Below are positions 1-10,078 of a stretch of 64,000 bases of DNA, in pieces. A program made the position numbers and the translations under genes. The notes under the pieces were generated by a model. That model was not told the origin of the DNA and searched no databases. It was given only the letters and a program-made list of their open reading frames with translations. Positions within the stretch are counted from its first letter, which is position 1. The number at the start of each line of letters is the position of its first letter. The stretch lies in NCBI RefSeq assembly GCF_030499515.1, contig NZ_JASTWJ010000002.1:90653-154652 (forward strand), in the 5' to 3' direction. This DNA comes from Streptomyces sp. DT2A-34. Lineage in GTDB: Bacteria; Actinomycetota; Actinomycetes; Streptomycetales; Streptomycetaceae.

Positions 1-2454
1 ATCGTCGACGAGGCGCACCATGCCCCGGCCTCTACCTGGACGAATGTGATCCGCCGGTTCGAGGACCGGCGGGTACTGCTGTTCACCGCGACCCCGTTCA
101 GGGAGGACGGCCGGAAGATTCCCGGCCGGACCGTCTTCCGCTATCCGCTGCGCCAGGCGCAGGCCGAGAACTACTTCACAGCCATCGACTACCGGGCGGC
201 CCTGAGCCTGGAGGGCAACGACCAGAAGATCGCCGAGCTGGCCGTGCAGCGCCTGCGTGCCGACCTGGACGCGGGCTATGACCACCTGCTGATGGCGCGG
301 GTGAACACCGTCAGACGGGCCCGGGAGATCTGCGCGCTGTACCAGGAGTTGGCAGATGATCTGGGTGCGGTAGCGCTGTATGACGGGCTGTCCGCGGCTG
401 ACCGCAAGGTGGCGCTGGCCTCGATGCACGACCGCAGCTGCCGCATCGTGGTGTGCGTGAACATGCTCGGCGAGGGCTTCGACATGCCCCAGCTGAAGGT
501 GGCGGCGGTGCACGACGTCAGGAAGAGCCTCAGCCCGATGATCCAGTTCATCGGCCGGTTCACCCGCACCTCGACGCTCGCCCCGAAACCGATCGGGACC
601 GCCTCGGTGTTCGTGGCACGGGATCCGGCGGCGGCCCTCTCACCGCTGCGCGACCTGCTGAAGGAGGACGCGGACTGGGATCTCCTGCTGCATGACATCA
701 CCGAGCAGAGCGCTGCGCGGGGTGAGGAACTCAGCGAGTTCGACGCCTCCTTCACGCATGTGCCGGCCGACATGGCGGTCAGTGTGCTGGAACCGAAGAT
801 GAGCGCGGTAGCGCACCGGGCTCCGAGCGGCGCGTGGGATCCGCAGGCCGCGATCAGCTGCTACGGCGAGGACCGCGTGCTCGGGCAGACCGTGGCCACC
901 GGCGCCGACGGCCGCATCGCCTGGTTCGTCGTCGAGCACCGCACCCTGGTCGACTGGGGTGCCCCGCAGTTCCTTGAGCAGACCCAGTACGAGTTGATCG
1001 TCATGTACTTCGACGATGCGCGGCGGCTGCTGTACATCTACGGCTCCCACAAAAAGGGCGACTACAAGGAGCTGGCCAAACGGGTCCTGGGAGGCGACAG
1101 CCAGCCGATCAAGGGGCTCGACACCTTCCGGGTCTTCGCTGGTCTGGAGCGGGTGGTGGCTACCAACATCGGTCTGCTGGACTCGCGTGACCACTTCAAC
1201 CGCTTCTCGCTCCTGGTCGGCAGTGACGTCTTCGAAGCGCTCAACGCCGAGGCCCGCAAGAACCGCAGCCAGACCCACATCATCGCCTCGGGCCTGGACG
1301 ACGGCACCAGAGTTTCCGTCTGCGCGGCCCTGTCGGGCCGCTTCTGGTCGCCGCGCACCGCTCCCAATCTGCTGGCCTGGATGCAGTGGTGCAACACGCA
1401 GGGCACCAAGATCCTCGACTCCCGTGTGGACCTCGAACACGTGATGGCCGGCTTCATCATCCCCGTCGAGCAGACCGAACGTCCCCCCTTCCCGCTGCTC
1501 GGCCTGGAGTGGCCGTGGCAGTGGCGTGCCGGCCTGGGAGAAGGTCCGCCGTTCACCGTCGACAGCCGGTCCCATCCCGTGACCGACATCGGCTTCCGCG
1601 TGGACGACTTCACCGACCAGGGGCCGCTGCGCTTCTCCCTCGTCTCCCCCACCTGGCAGGTCGCCTACAGCGCCGACTTCACCGACCAGGGGCTGGTCTA
1701 CTCACCCGTCGCCGACGACGCCCTCGTCCGGCATCAGCACACGACGGTGCCCGCCGCCGAGTGGATCAACAAGCACAAGCCCTACCTGTACTTCGCCGGC
1801 GACCGCCTGCTGACACCCGACGACCGGCTACACGCACCCCGCACCGACCTGCCGCCCTTCGACCTCTCCCTGCTGAAGCCCTTGGGCTGGAACGGCGTCG
1901 ACATCAAGATCGAGTCCATGGGACCCGAGCGGCTCCCCCAGTCCATTCAGCACTACATGTCCCTCCACCTCAGCGGCCAGCAGCACTTCGACGTCCTTGT
2001 CGACGATGACGGCTCCGGCGAAATCGCCGACCTCGTCGGCATCACCGCGGACGACACCGAGATCACCATCACGCTCGTGCACTGCAAATACTCCTCCGAG
2101 CCCTTCCCCGGAGCCCGCGTCGACGATCTGTACGAGGTGTGCGGGCAGGCGGCCCGCGGCGCGAAATGGCGCGAGTACGGCACAGACGCACTGCTGCGGA
2201 CCCTGGACCGCCGGGCTGGCAAATACGCCGCCCGCAACCCCGGCAAGACCCCGTACCTGATCGGCAGCATCGACGAGCTGTACCGCCTCCGTGAACGCGC
2301 GCCCCACCTGCGCCCGCACATCAATACCGTTATCGCCCAGCCCGGCCTATCCGCCGCCGCCTGCAGCAGCGAGCAGCAGCGCCTCCTCGCCGGCGCCCAC
2401 TCCTACGTACGGGCACTGACCAAAGGCACCTTCACCGTCTTCTGCAGCCCGTAG
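1..2454 (+). CDS. SF2 DEAH helicase with nuclease-like C-terminus (5'-truncated)
   Basis: The reading frame is open from base 1, so the N-terminal part with Walker A lies upstream. The first visible residues are IVDEAHH (DEAH box, motif II). They are followed by the TATP motif III, by GEGFDMPQ (motif V) and by QFIGRFTR (motif VI), the core of a superfamily 2 ATP-dependent helicase/translocase. The C-terminal ~180 residues contain a spaced D...GEIAD and an HCKYS block that resembles the D-(D/E)xK core of Mrr/PD-(D/E)xK nucleases, but this is inference. Helicase–nuclease proteins of this shape are common in phage-defence loci, and the following genes fit that setting. The stop at 2452–2454 is followed by ~550 bp without a convincing gene. 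Confidence 0.85.
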   Translation: MVDEAHHAPASTWTNVIRRFEDRRVLLFTATPFREDGRKIPGRTVFRYPLRQAQAENYFTAIDYRAALSLEGNDQKIAELAVQRLRADLDAGYDHLLMARVNTVRRAREICALYQELADDLGAVALYDGLSAADRKVALASMHDRSCRIVVCVNMLGEGFDMPQLKVAAVHDVRKSLSPMIQFIGRFTRTSTLAPKPIGTASVFVARDPAAALSPLRDLLKEDADWDLLLHDITEQSAARGEELSEFDASFTHVPADMAVSVLEPKMSAVAHRAPSGAWDPQAAISCYGEDRVLGQTVATGADGRIAWFVVEHRTLVDWGAPQFLEQTQYELIVMYFDDARRLLYIYGSHKKGDYKELAKRVLGGDSQPIKGLDTFRVFAGLERVVATNIGLLDSRDHFNRFSLLVGSDVFEALNAEARKNRSQTHIIASGLDDGTRVSVCAALSGRFWSPRTAPNLLAWMQWCNTQGTKILDSRVDLEHVMAGFIIPVEQTERPPFPLLGLEWPWQWRAGLGEGPPFTVDSRSHPVTDIGFRVDDFTDQGPLRFSLVSPTWQVAYSADFTDQGLVYSPVADDALVRHQHTTVPAAEWINKHKPYLYFAGDRLLTPDDRLHAPRTDLPPFDLSLLKPLGWNGVDIKIESMGPERLPQSIQHYMSLHLSGQQHFDVLVDDDGSGEIADLVGITADDTEITITLVHCKYSSEPFPGARVDDLYEVCGQAARGAKWREYGTDALLRTLDRRAGKYAARNPGKTPYLIGSIDELYRLRERAPHLRPHINTVIAQPGLSAAACSSEQQRLLAGAHSYVRALTKGTFTVFCSP

Positions 2455-3008
2455 ACCCAGCGGCGGCCATCTGCCGGGACAGCATGATCCTGCGCAGCCA
2501 ACCGCCCCTGCCGCAATGGACGTGACGCCGCCGCAGGCGGGCCGGGCAGGGCCGCACCGGCGTGAGTGTGCCGCGGCTCTGCCCGGCGCGAGACCTCACT
2601 GGGGCACTTCATCGGCGCCTGGCACTCCGGCTCGTTCATCTTCCCGAAGGGGACGTGCACGCTGGGCGTGTTGCGGGCGGTGCCGGCCAGATGACGGACC
2701 TGGTAATCGAAGAAGATGTGGGGCTTGAGAACGCCCATGAGCCACGGCTCGCGGGATGGCGTCGGCTGGCGCCCCTTCCGACTGGGCTCTTTGAGAGGCC
2801 GCCGGGACGGCAAGCGGCAATGGGGGCAGAGGGGGTGGGCAGTCTTGTTCGCCGCGCAGGTTGATCTGCCCGGTCGCCGGCTGTCCGAGCAGGAACGAAA
2901 TGGTCCGGCACCCGTGTTCCGGCTGCCGGCCCGGTGTGCTGTTCGGGCCTCCTTGCCTCCTGCAGGCGGTGAAGGACGCACCGGAGCGGCAGCAGGGGTG
3001 GGAGTGCT
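2455..3008. other. Stretch without a supported gene
   Basis: Open frames on both strands cross this ~550-bp interval, but none has a good ribosome binding site, a recognisable domain or Streptomyces-like third-position composition over its length. A minus-strand frame across 2600–2860 looks vaguely protein-like and might be a gene remnant. Confidence 0.4.
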
Positions 3009-3140
3009 TCATCGCGAGATCAGCCACAGGAGCACCCCTGTCATGACGGTGCTGCCGGTTGCGTATGCAGCGCCGCGGAGCATCGCGAAGCCTGCGGCGT
3101 GCAGCAGGCGGCGGCCGGTACAGCGGATAGGTCGTGTCAT
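3009..3140 (-). CDS. 43-residue single-span membrane peptide
   Basis: A short frame starts with ATG at 3138–3140, with a perfect AGGAGG four bases upstream, the best Shine–Dalgarno in this part of the window. The product begins with a basic stretch (MTRPIRCTGRRLL) and ends in a hydrophobic helix followed by SR-stop, so it should insert in the membrane with the N-terminus in the cytoplasm. No family is recognised. It stands alone between the helicase and the 3283 gene, on the opposite strand to both. Small basic membrane peptides in such islands can be toxins or plasmid spread proteins, but nothing here decides that. Confidence 0.5.
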   Translation of the reverse strand: MTRPIRCTGRRLLHAAGFAMLRGAAYATGSTVMTGVLLWLISR

Positions 3141-3282
3141 GAATCCTCCTACTGGTGACATGAATTGAGAACGTCGCACCCCTCGCGGGCCGTCGTCGCA
3201 CGGCGAGTGCGTGATCCAGTAGGCCATTCCCGGCGCCGCCAGTTGGGCGGTTTAATCGCGGGGTTCTAACTAGGGTGAGGTA

Positions 3283-4422
3283 GTGGCGTGGAAGGGACCG
3301 AGTGCGGCTGAACAGGAGCTTTCCGAACTCCTGGGGGCGCGGGATCTGTGCGTGAGCTGGGCCAAGATCAGGCGCTGGCGGGAGTTCGGGGCTCTGCCGT
3401 GGGGCCCCCGGCGCGGCCTGGGCAGAGGTGTCGGGTCGGTGTCGGAGCTCACTGCGGATACGGCGGTGGTCGCCGAGGCCCTTGCTCTGGCCACGGCCAG
3501 GAAGACGCGGATTGAGAAAGCCGTGCTCCGCGTGTTCACGGTGCATCCGCGGTCCGGAGATGCGTTCGTGGCCACCTGGGTTCCGCTGCCGGAACGTGGT
3601 GTCCGCAGGGCATTGATGTGGTACGTCGGTCAGGATCGCTCCAGCGCGGTGGCTGTCGTCGAGCGAGCTGTCGAGGCGGCGGGCGACGATCCCGATCGGC
3701 GTGCGGACGCCGCTCTTGCTGCCGCGCACACGTACTACGCCAGGCGGTATCACCGGGCCCGCAACACGCGCCGGGCGGGCGGCCGCGTCCGCCCGGCCGA
3801 TCCGCACAGCCGGGCGGACGCACATGGGCTGGCGACGTTCGCGGCCGCCGTGGTGCTGGGCGTGCAGGAGTTCGCCGCGGACGGCGTGATGGAGGCCCTC
3901 GGGCAATCGTTCGGTTCACCAGGCAATGGGCTCGTGTCCGCGCAGGCGTTCACCGAAATGGAGGCCATCGCCACACAGGCCGAATGCTCCGGCGACCAGC
4001 TGGTCCTGCCGGGCGGGGGGCTCACGGCCGACAAGGCGCGCCGGCTGAGGGAGACGGACTACGACACCCTCTGCACGGTCCGCCACGTGCTCGCCGTTTT
4101 GGTGGAGTCCTCCCTTCCGCTGCGTCTGGCTTCCCGTGCCCGCCTGCAAGATCCCGCTCTGCGGCACATCGAGCAGGTCCGTGCTGGCAACCCCCGCGTT
4201 CGCCACTACCTGGACTGTGCTGATTTCATCAGCCGTCGTCCTCCGGCTGATGCGTGGGAAGAGTTGATCCTCTTGCTAATCAGCATCTGCACCACCCCCG
4301 AAAAACTGGAGGCCTTCCAGGGGGACGTCACCGCCCTGGACCCGGCCCTCGACGAGATCCACGCCCTCGGCCAGCGCGCGGTGGCCCGTCTCGCACCAGC
4401 GGCTGGCGAAGGAACGGCCTAG
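3283..4422 (+). CDS. Conserved hypothetical protein, possible N-terminal HTH
   Basis: A GTG start at 3283 follows a GGGTGAGG ribosome binding site by a few bases and gives 379 residues. Codon use is typical of the host. Residues ~15–60 contain SWAKIRRWREFGALP, which reads like the recognition-helix region of a MerR-like or winged HTH. The rest is mostly alpha-helical with no motif I can name. No membrane segment or signal peptide is visible. It stands alone, with short gaps before and after. A regulatory or DNA-binding role is only a guess from the N-terminus. Confidence 0.75.
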   Translation: MAWKGPSAAEQELSELLGARDLCVSWAKIRRWREFGALPWGPRRGLGRGVGSVSELTADTAVVAEALALATARKTRIEKAVLRVFTVHPRSGDAFVATWVPLPERGVRRALMWYVGQDRSSAVAVVERAVEAAGDDPDRRADAALAAAHTYYARRYHRARNTRRAGGRVRPADPHSRADAHGLATFAAAVVLGVQEFAADGVMEALGQSFGSPGNGLVSAQAFTEMEAIATQAECSGDQLVLPGGGLTADKARRLRETDYDTLCTVRHVLAVLVESSLPLRLASRARLQDPALRHIEQVRAGNPRVRHYLDCADFISRRPPADAWEELILLLISICTTPEKLEAFQGDVTALDPALDEIHALGQRAVARLAPAAGEGTA

Positions 4423-4551
4423 AGGCACCACTCATGCGGTCGTTGCCCGCAGCCGACTGCAGGATGATCGCACCTGACGCGCCAGCGTCATGCGCAATAA
4501 GCGCGCTGGCCGACAGCGGTGCTGTCTGCATCCGCTGCCGTGGGGCTTGGG

Positions 4552-5409
4552 TTAGGGGGTGCTGGTCTGCACGATGAGGTCGGCGAGCGGCCGTTGGGCG
4601 AGGTAGCGGTGGGCGGCGTGCGGTTCGCCGATGCCGTTGCGGACCAGTTCGTCGCGGGCGGCCGGGGCGAGGAGGGCCAGTCCGCTCTGGGCGACGATGT
4701 CACCGGCGGCGTGGAGGTTCATCCAGTCGATGCTGTCGGGCAGGTGCAGTGCGCCGTCCTGGCCCAGGGAGTGACGAATGGTGGGCCAGGCGAGGGGGGA
4801 TCCGCAGGTGACCAGGGTGGTCAGGCCGTCGGGTCCGGGTCCGGTGTCGGCGCGGGTGAGCATGTCGAAGGCGATGATGCTGCCCAGGGAATGCGCGATG
4901 ACCAGGCGGGGTTCGGGGCGGTGCAGTTCGGTTCGGACTTCGGCGCGGATGCGCTCGCCGATGTCGTGGTGGAGGTAGCGGTAGACCTGGCGGATGAAGC
5001 GCAGCAGGCGTCGGCCCATGTTGCGGCCGATTTTGTGGTCGGCGGCGGCAAGTGCCCTGGCGACGGGGCGGGGGACGTAAGGGATGCCCAGTCCGAGGGT
5101 TTCGGTCTGGAGTTGTTCGGGGTCTAGGCCCGGCGGGGTGTACAGGGCGAGGGTGTCGAGGACGAACGCTTCCTCCTGGTCGGTGAAGGGATCGGTGTCG
5201 TCGACGAGAGGGCTGCCGTCTTCGGTTCCTAGCCGCTGGCTGGGGGTGCGGAAGAGGTTGCCGTAGTAGGCCACGCTCAGCGGTGGGATGGGGCAGGCGG
5301 GTCCGTGGTGGGTGCGCAGTCCCTTGGTCAGGGCACCGGCCCAGTCAGCCGATAGTTTCACGGCGTTGGTGTTTCCCTGCCAGATGCCGTGGATTCCAAC
5401 GATGTGCAT
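4552..5409 (-). CDS. Alpha/beta-hydrolase fold protein (lipase/esterase-like)
   Basis: The 285-residue product starts at ATG 5407–5409 with GGAAGG upstream. It opens with MHIVGIHGIWQG, the usual first beta-strand and oxyanion HG of alpha/beta hydrolases. The nucleophile elbow is IAHSLGS (A-H-S-L-G, with alanine replacing the first glycine), an acidic residue follows in the D-W-M-N region, and a late histidine lies in HAAHRYL, giving a plausible Ser-Asp-His triad. No signal peptide is visible, so it should act in the cytoplasm. It is divergent from the caspase-like gene at 5529, with a 119-bp shared upstream region. Hydrolases next to caspase/NTPase genes are known as effectors or accessory proteins in bacterial conflict systems, so a joint role is inferred. 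Confidence 0.8.
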   Translation of the reverse strand: MHIVGIHGIWQGNTNAVKLSADWAGALTKGLRTHHGPACPIPPLSVAYYGNLFRTPSQRLGTEDGSPLVDDTDPFTDQEEAFVLDTLALYTPPGLDPEQLQTETLGLGIPYVPRPVARALAAADHKIGRNMGRRLLRFIRQVYRYLHHDIGERIRAEVRTELHRPEPRLVIAHSLGSIIAFDMLTRADTGPGPDGLTTLVTCGSPLAWPTIRHSLGQDGALHLPDSIDWMNLHAAGDIVAQSGLALLAPAARDELVRNGIGEPHAAHRYLAQRPLADLIVQTSTP

Positions 5410-5528
5410 GCCGGCCTTCCACTCCCCCGAGGACGGGCCCTGCGGCTGCGGGACCTTGGTGACTGCGGGGATCGTAATTGCTGGTCGTTAAGGTACTCAA
5501 GGAGCATCTGCGGCGAAGGGGGCTGGGG

Positions 5529-8500
5529 TTGAGCGAGACGGCACCGGGTTCGCGGCGGTTGGTGATTGTCGCGGTTGACGACTATGCGACTGAGGACAAT
5601 GAGTTCACTACGGGGATCCGGGCTCAGGTGGAGACGGTGACCGGGTGGCTTGCTCATCCGTCACTTGGCGCGGAACGGCAGTTCGAGGTCGCGCAGCCCA
5701 AGGAACTGACATGCACGGAGGATCTGCGCGAGTTCCTGGCCCGCCAGGAACTGGCCAGGGCGGACTGGGACGAGGCTCTCGTGGTCTACATCACCGGGCA
5801 CGGTCTGCGGGGCATGTCACGGCGACACTATCTGACTTTCGCTGGCACAGACACCGGGCGGCTGCTCGCCACGGCGTTTCCCACCAGCGAGCTGGTGACG
5901 CAGGTTGTGGACAGTGAGGCCGAGCATGTTCTGGTGCTGGTCGACTCGTGCTTCGCCGGGAGCCTGAAGAGCGAACTGGGTGTCCTGTTGGAGGAGTTGT
6001 CCGCCCAGCGGCGGAAGCTGAGGACTCTCGCCGTGATCACCAGTGGTGATTTCGAGCAGCGGCCGCGGTTGGGTGAGTTCACGCGGCTGATGGAGCTGGC
6101 CCTGGAGCGGGCCAGGGACGAGTCGGCCGGCTTTACGGCGCCTCATCTGTCGCTGGAGGAGTGGGAGAAGCTTCTCAATACTGTCGGTGACGACCATCCG
6201 GAACTGATACGGGCGCTGTGGGTGTGGCCCGACTCGCGCCGTGACGAGCCGAGCCTGTGCCTGCCCAATCCGCATTTCCAGCCCGAGGAACAGGTTGTGC
6301 AGGCCCCCCGGCAGTCGGTGTCGCTGTCGGCGTCCGCCCTTGAGCAGTACTGGCTCTCGCGTGCCTCGGGCCGCACGGACGACGGGGATCCAGGCTGGTA
6401 CTTCAGCGGGCGCCGGGATTTGATGAGGGCGCTGGTGGAGTTCGTTCGTGCCGGCGAAGGCGTGTTGGTAGTGACCGGTGCGGCCGGATCGGGCAAGTCG
6501 GCGCTGCTGGCCCGTTTGGTCACGTTGAGCGATCCGCTGTTTGCCACTGTCTCACGGTTCGCGGCGGTGGTGCAGGCGATTCCTGCGCCGCTTCGCCCTG
6601 CAGTGGGTGGCGTCGACGCGGCGGTGCTTGCCCGCGGGAAGTCGTCTTTGGCGCTGATCGAGGATCTGCTGGCCGCTTTCGGTGGAGCCGTTTCGAGAGG
6701 GGAACCTGCGCTGCAGGCTCTGCTGCAGCGGATCGCGGCCGCCGGTGAGGCCAAGCAGGGGCCGGTCACGGTCGTGGTCGACGGACTGGACGAGGCGCTG
6801 GAGCCTGCGGCGTGCCTGTCGGACGTGATCGGGCCTCTGGCCCGGCTGCGCACGGCGGACGGCCAGGGGGCGGTCCGGCTGGTGGTGGGTATGCGCAGTT
6901 CGGCGCAGGATGTCACGGACGGACGGCTGCAGGACGCGGCGGCCGATCAGTTGCTGGGTGTCCTGCACACGGTCCTCCAGGCAGGGGTGGGCGAAGCCTA
7001 TGTGGAGCTGACACGGCTGCATACGGACGGTCCGCAGACGCGGCAGGACATCGCCGCCTACGTGCGGGCGGTACTGCAGGCCCAGGAGGAGAGCCCCTAC
7101 GCGGGCTACGAGGAGGAGGCCAACGAAGCAGCCGAAGTGATCGCGGAGGCGGTAGCACCGTCGTTCCTGGATGCACGTCTGGCGGCTGCTCAGCTCAGGG
7201 GCGCTTCCCAGGCGCAGGATCTGCACGACCTCCGGTGGCGCGAGCGGCTGTTGGCCGGGACGACAGCGCTGCTCAGCAGTGATCTGCGGGAAGTGGCTGA
7301 AGAGCAGAGGGTGGACCTGCGGGTCTTGCTGGCGGTGTTGCGGGCCAGCGCTTTCGGTCAGGGGTCCGGTCTGCCGTGGGCTGAAGTATGGCCGGCGACC
7401 GCAACGGCGGTCCTGGGGGCCGATGCTCCTGCACAGGGGGTGATCGACACGGCTATCCGGACGGTGCGGCACAGCCGTCTGGTCGGCTATCTCACCACCA
7501 GCGAGGAGGACGCCCGTGTCACGTACCGGCCGGTCCATCAGCGAGTGAGTGAGGTCCTTCTGCGGGAGCCGGGCCTGCTGGTCGTGGACCCGCTCACCGG
7601 GCAGCCGGAGGCCTGGGCCGCGCGTCTGCAGGAGAGCCGTCCGCCTGAACTGGTTCACCGTGCCATCGCCCAGGCGTTGGCCGGGCTGGCGCGGCAGTCC
7701 GGGCATCTGGCACCGCACCCGTATGTACGCCGCCACACCGTGGCACACGCGGATCGTGGCGGGGGCCTGGACGACTCAGTCATGCCGGTGGAGCTCGCGG
7801 CCCATGAAAGCTCGGGAACCTTGCGCGGTCGTCTGGGGCTGCCGCTGCCGTTCGGCGAAGAACAGCGCCGGGTCGTCACGTCAGCCGGTCTCATCGAGCC
7901 CTACCTGGACGAGTCAGTGGACGTGCCGTCCCGGCTCAGCAGCATCCGTTTCCACCTGACGGCGCAAGCCCAGTTCACCGCCAGTGCGAATGTTCCGGGC
8001 GTGACGTCGCTGGCCGCGCCCTCGCCGGACGCCGCCTTGCCCACGCACTGGGCGCACTGGCGGCCCCGCGGCAACGTGGTGGCCTCGCCGGCCGGCCGTG
8101 TCCACTCGATGTGCTCCCTGCGGACACTGGACGGCCGTGATCTGCTCGCCGCCAGCACCCCTCACGGCCTCGGCGTCTGGGACAGTGCGACCGGCCAGCA
8201 GCTCGTCTCGATCGACACCGCAGTGGCCCACAGCCTCACCGTCGCACGGGGCACCAGCGGCCGCCCCTTCTTGGTCGTGGCCCACCCCACCAGCGCATCG
8301 GTGTTCGATCCGCTGTCGGGCCGTCAGCTGGCGCGCATCGACAAGTTCAGTGTCCGCATGGTCACCGTGGCCCGCGACGGCGAAGCGCGCTGGGTCATGG
8401 TGGTGGCCAGCGGGAGATCCCTGCTGCTGTGGCGGCCTTCCGAAGACGAGACGGAGTGGGTCGCGCTGCCCGACGACCTCAGGCTCCCGGAACGGCTGAC

Positions 8501-9923
8501 CTGGGTCCGCGGCCCAGACGGCCAGGGCTACCACTTGTGCAAGCGGGTGCGGAAGGGATGGGTGCTGTTCGATCCCCTGACCGGTGACGTCGTCCCCGTG
8601 CAGCTTCCGTTCACCAAAGCGCGGCCCCTGGCTGCAGTACGCGGACCGTCCGGAGGCGATCTGCTCGCGTTCCTACCCCGCCAGGGCGGGTCTGTCCAGT
8701 GGGTCGACCCCTTCCAGCCCGGCGCAGGCGTTGACGGTTTGCCATGCCAGGGCCAGCGGGTGGTGGCCCTGAACGCTCCCGGAGGTGCCGATGGCCTCGG
8801 CGTCGTCACGGACAGCGCCGTCGACGTATGGGATGTAAGCACCAACACTCCCCAGCACGTGGGGCGGTACCCGGCCCGGCCCCAGTCCCTGTTCGCGCGC
8901 GTGGCCGACCCGTCCGGTTCCTGGAAGCTGGCCGCCACCGGTGACGAAGGCATCCTGTTGCACCGGAACACGCCGCACAGGCAGGCTTCCTCTGCTGCCA
9001 AGCGGGCCCTCGCGCCGCCCTGGTCCCCGCGCGTGTCGCGTGGGATGGCCGCGCTGGAGCCGGTGGAAGGGACGCAGTACCTGGCCGTTGCCAGCGCCTC
9101 CACCGTAGAGGTCCTGCATCCGGCCACCGGCCAGGACATCAGCAGGTACAAGCATTCCTCGCCCGTGACGTTCCTGGAGCCGGTACCCGGTTTCCCAGAC
9201 GGCCCTGCCGTGCTGGTGGGCGATGCCACCAGCGTGCACCTGTGGCACATCGGCCAAGAGACAGCCACCGTCGTGGCCAGAGACCTGCACGACAGTGCCA
9301 GCTGCCTCGTGCAACTCCCGGGCGGCGAGCCCGCGCTGGCGGTGGTGGGACGTGACGGAATGCGTGTGGTGGATCTCCATGCAGGATCGGGATCCGCCCG
9401 ATTGCCGTTGGGCCGCATGCCGCGGCCCAACGCCCTGGTGGCGCTCCCCTCTCCCGATGGCCACTGCCTAGTGGCAGGTTCCGTACGTTCCCGGCTGCTG
9501 GTGTGGGACGTGGTCAGCGGCGAACTCCTGGAGCAGATCCCCCTACCCCAGCGCCACGCGATCACCGCACTGTGTGCTGTCCCGCTGCCCGAGGGCCGGT
9601 TCGCCGTGGCCGCCGCGACGTCCCGTGAAGTCACATTCTGGGACCCGCAAAGGTGGAAGGTCATGAACCGTGTCGCGACACCGTCCACCACCGTGCTCCA
9701 CGCACTTGCCCAGCCTTCCGGATCAGCGCTGCTGGCAGCCGGAAGCGGAACCGGCCTGCGGCTGTGGGAACCCCTCGCGGGCCGCCTGGCGCACACCCTG
9801 CTCACCGCGGCCCCGATCGCCGCCCTCACATCCACCAATGCCAGCGGGCAGCAGCATGTGCACATCGGCGGCCCGGCAGGAATCGCCGCCCTGGACTGGC
9901 CGCTGAAGCCGTTCTCCTCGTGA
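5529..9923 (+). CDS. Caspase-like / P-loop NTPase / beta-propeller protein (copy 1)
   Basis: This 1464-residue multidomain protein has three parts. Residues ~9–250 are a caspase/metacaspase-type (C14) peptidase with catalytic His91 (YITGHGL) and Cys141 (LVDSCFAG). Residues ~300–820 are a STAND-like NTPase with Walker A GAAGSGKS at 317–324 and Walker B VVVDGLDE at 415–422. Residues ~840–1464 are repeated short units with GLGVWDSATG- and LRLWEPL-like ends, a WD40-type beta-propeller that probably senses or scaffolds. An upstream TTG at 5478 is also in frame. I chose TTG 5529 (GAAGGGGG upstream) because it places His and Cys at exactly the same residue numbers as in the copy at 11953. This is the architecture of NLR-like signalling systems in multicellular bacteria, in which NTPase oligomerisation activates the protease. 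Target and trigger are unknown. Confidence 0.9.
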   Translation: MSETAPGSRRLVIVAVDDYATEDNEFTTGIRAQVETVTGWLAHPSLGAERQFEVAQPKELTCTEDLREFLARQELARADWDEALVVYITGHGLRGMSRRHYLTFAGTDTGRLLATAFPTSELVTQVVDSEAEHVLVLVDSCFAGSLKSELGVLLEELSAQRRKLRTLAVITSGDFEQRPRLGEFTRLMELALERARDESAGFTAPHLSLEEWEKLLNTVGDDHPELIRALWVWPDSRRDEPSLCLPNPHFQPEEQVVQAPRQSVSLSASALEQYWLSRASGRTDDGDPGWYFSGRRDLMRALVEFVRAGEGVLVVTGAAGSGKSALLARLVTLSDPLFATVSRFAAVVQAIPAPLRPAVGGVDAAVLARGKSSLALIEDLLAAFGGAVSRGEPALQALLQRIAAAGEAKQGPVTVVVDGLDEALEPAACLSDVIGPLARLRTADGQGAVRLVVGMRSSAQDVTDGRLQDAAADQLLGVLHTVLQAGVGEAYVELTRLHTDGPQTRQDIAAYVRAVLQAQEESPYAGYEEEANEAAEVIAEAVAPSFLDARLAAAQLRGASQAQDLHDLRWRERLLAGTTALLSSDLREVAEEQRVDLRVLLAVLRASAFGQGSGLPWAEVWPATATAVLGADAPAQGVIDTAIRTVRHSRLVGYLTTSEEDARVTYRPVHQRVSEVLLREPGLLVVDPLTGQPEAWAARLQESRPPELVHRAIAQALAGLARQSGHLAPHPYVRRHTVAHADRGGGLDDSVMPVELAAHESSGTLRGRLGLPLPFGEEQRRVVTSAGLIEPYLDESVDVPSRLSSIRFHLTAQAQFTASANVPGVTSLAAPSPDAALPTHWAHWRPRGNVVASPAGRVHSMCSLRTLDGRDLLAASTPHGLGVWDSATGQQLVSIDTAVAHSLTVARGTSGRPFLVVAHPTSASVFDPLSGRQLARIDKFSVRMVTVARDGEARWVMVVASGRSLLLWRPSEDETEWVALPDDLRLPERLTWVRGPDGQGYHLCKRVRKGWVLFDPLTGDVVPVQLPFTKARPLAAVRGPSGGDLLAFLPRQGGSVQWVDPFQPGAGVDGLPCQGQRVVALNAPGGADGLGVVTDSAVDVWDVSTNTPQHVGRYPARPQSLFARVADPSGSWKLAATGDEGILLHRNTPHRQASSAAKRALAPPWSPRVSRGMAALEPVEGTQYLAVASASTVEVLHPATGQDISRYKHSSPVTFLEPVPGFPDGPAVLVGDATSVHLWHIGQETATVVARDLHDSASCLVQLPGGEPALAVVGRDGMRVVDLHAGSGSARLPLGRMPRPNALVALPSPDGHCLVAGSVRSRLLVWDVVSGELLEQIPLPQRHAITALCAVPLPEGRFAVAAATSREVTFWDPQRWKVMNRVATPSTTVLHALAQPSGSALLAAGSGTGLRLWEPLAGRLAHTLLTAAPIAALTSTNASGQQHVHIGGPAGIAALDWPLKPFSS

Positions 9924-10078
9924 GCTCGGCGGCGGCCACCGTCCGTACCCGGTGCTCCACCGGACAGGTCAGCCCGGGTGCAGGCTGCTGTTGTCGGCGA
10001 ACGGACACGGGTCTTTGTTGTGCCGCAGCCTGAGGTGGTGATCCCTGGTATGCATGGGCGGTGAGCGCCGCGGCCGGG

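Noticed and set aside
2596..3906. 436-codon minus-strand frame
   Set aside because: It overlaps the better-supported 3283 gene, is Arg/Pro-rich, has no start signal and no domain.
5478..5528. Earlier TTG start for caspase copy 1
   Set aside because: The extra 17 residues have no counterpart in copy 2, while TTG 5529 gives identical leader length and identical catalytic residue numbers.
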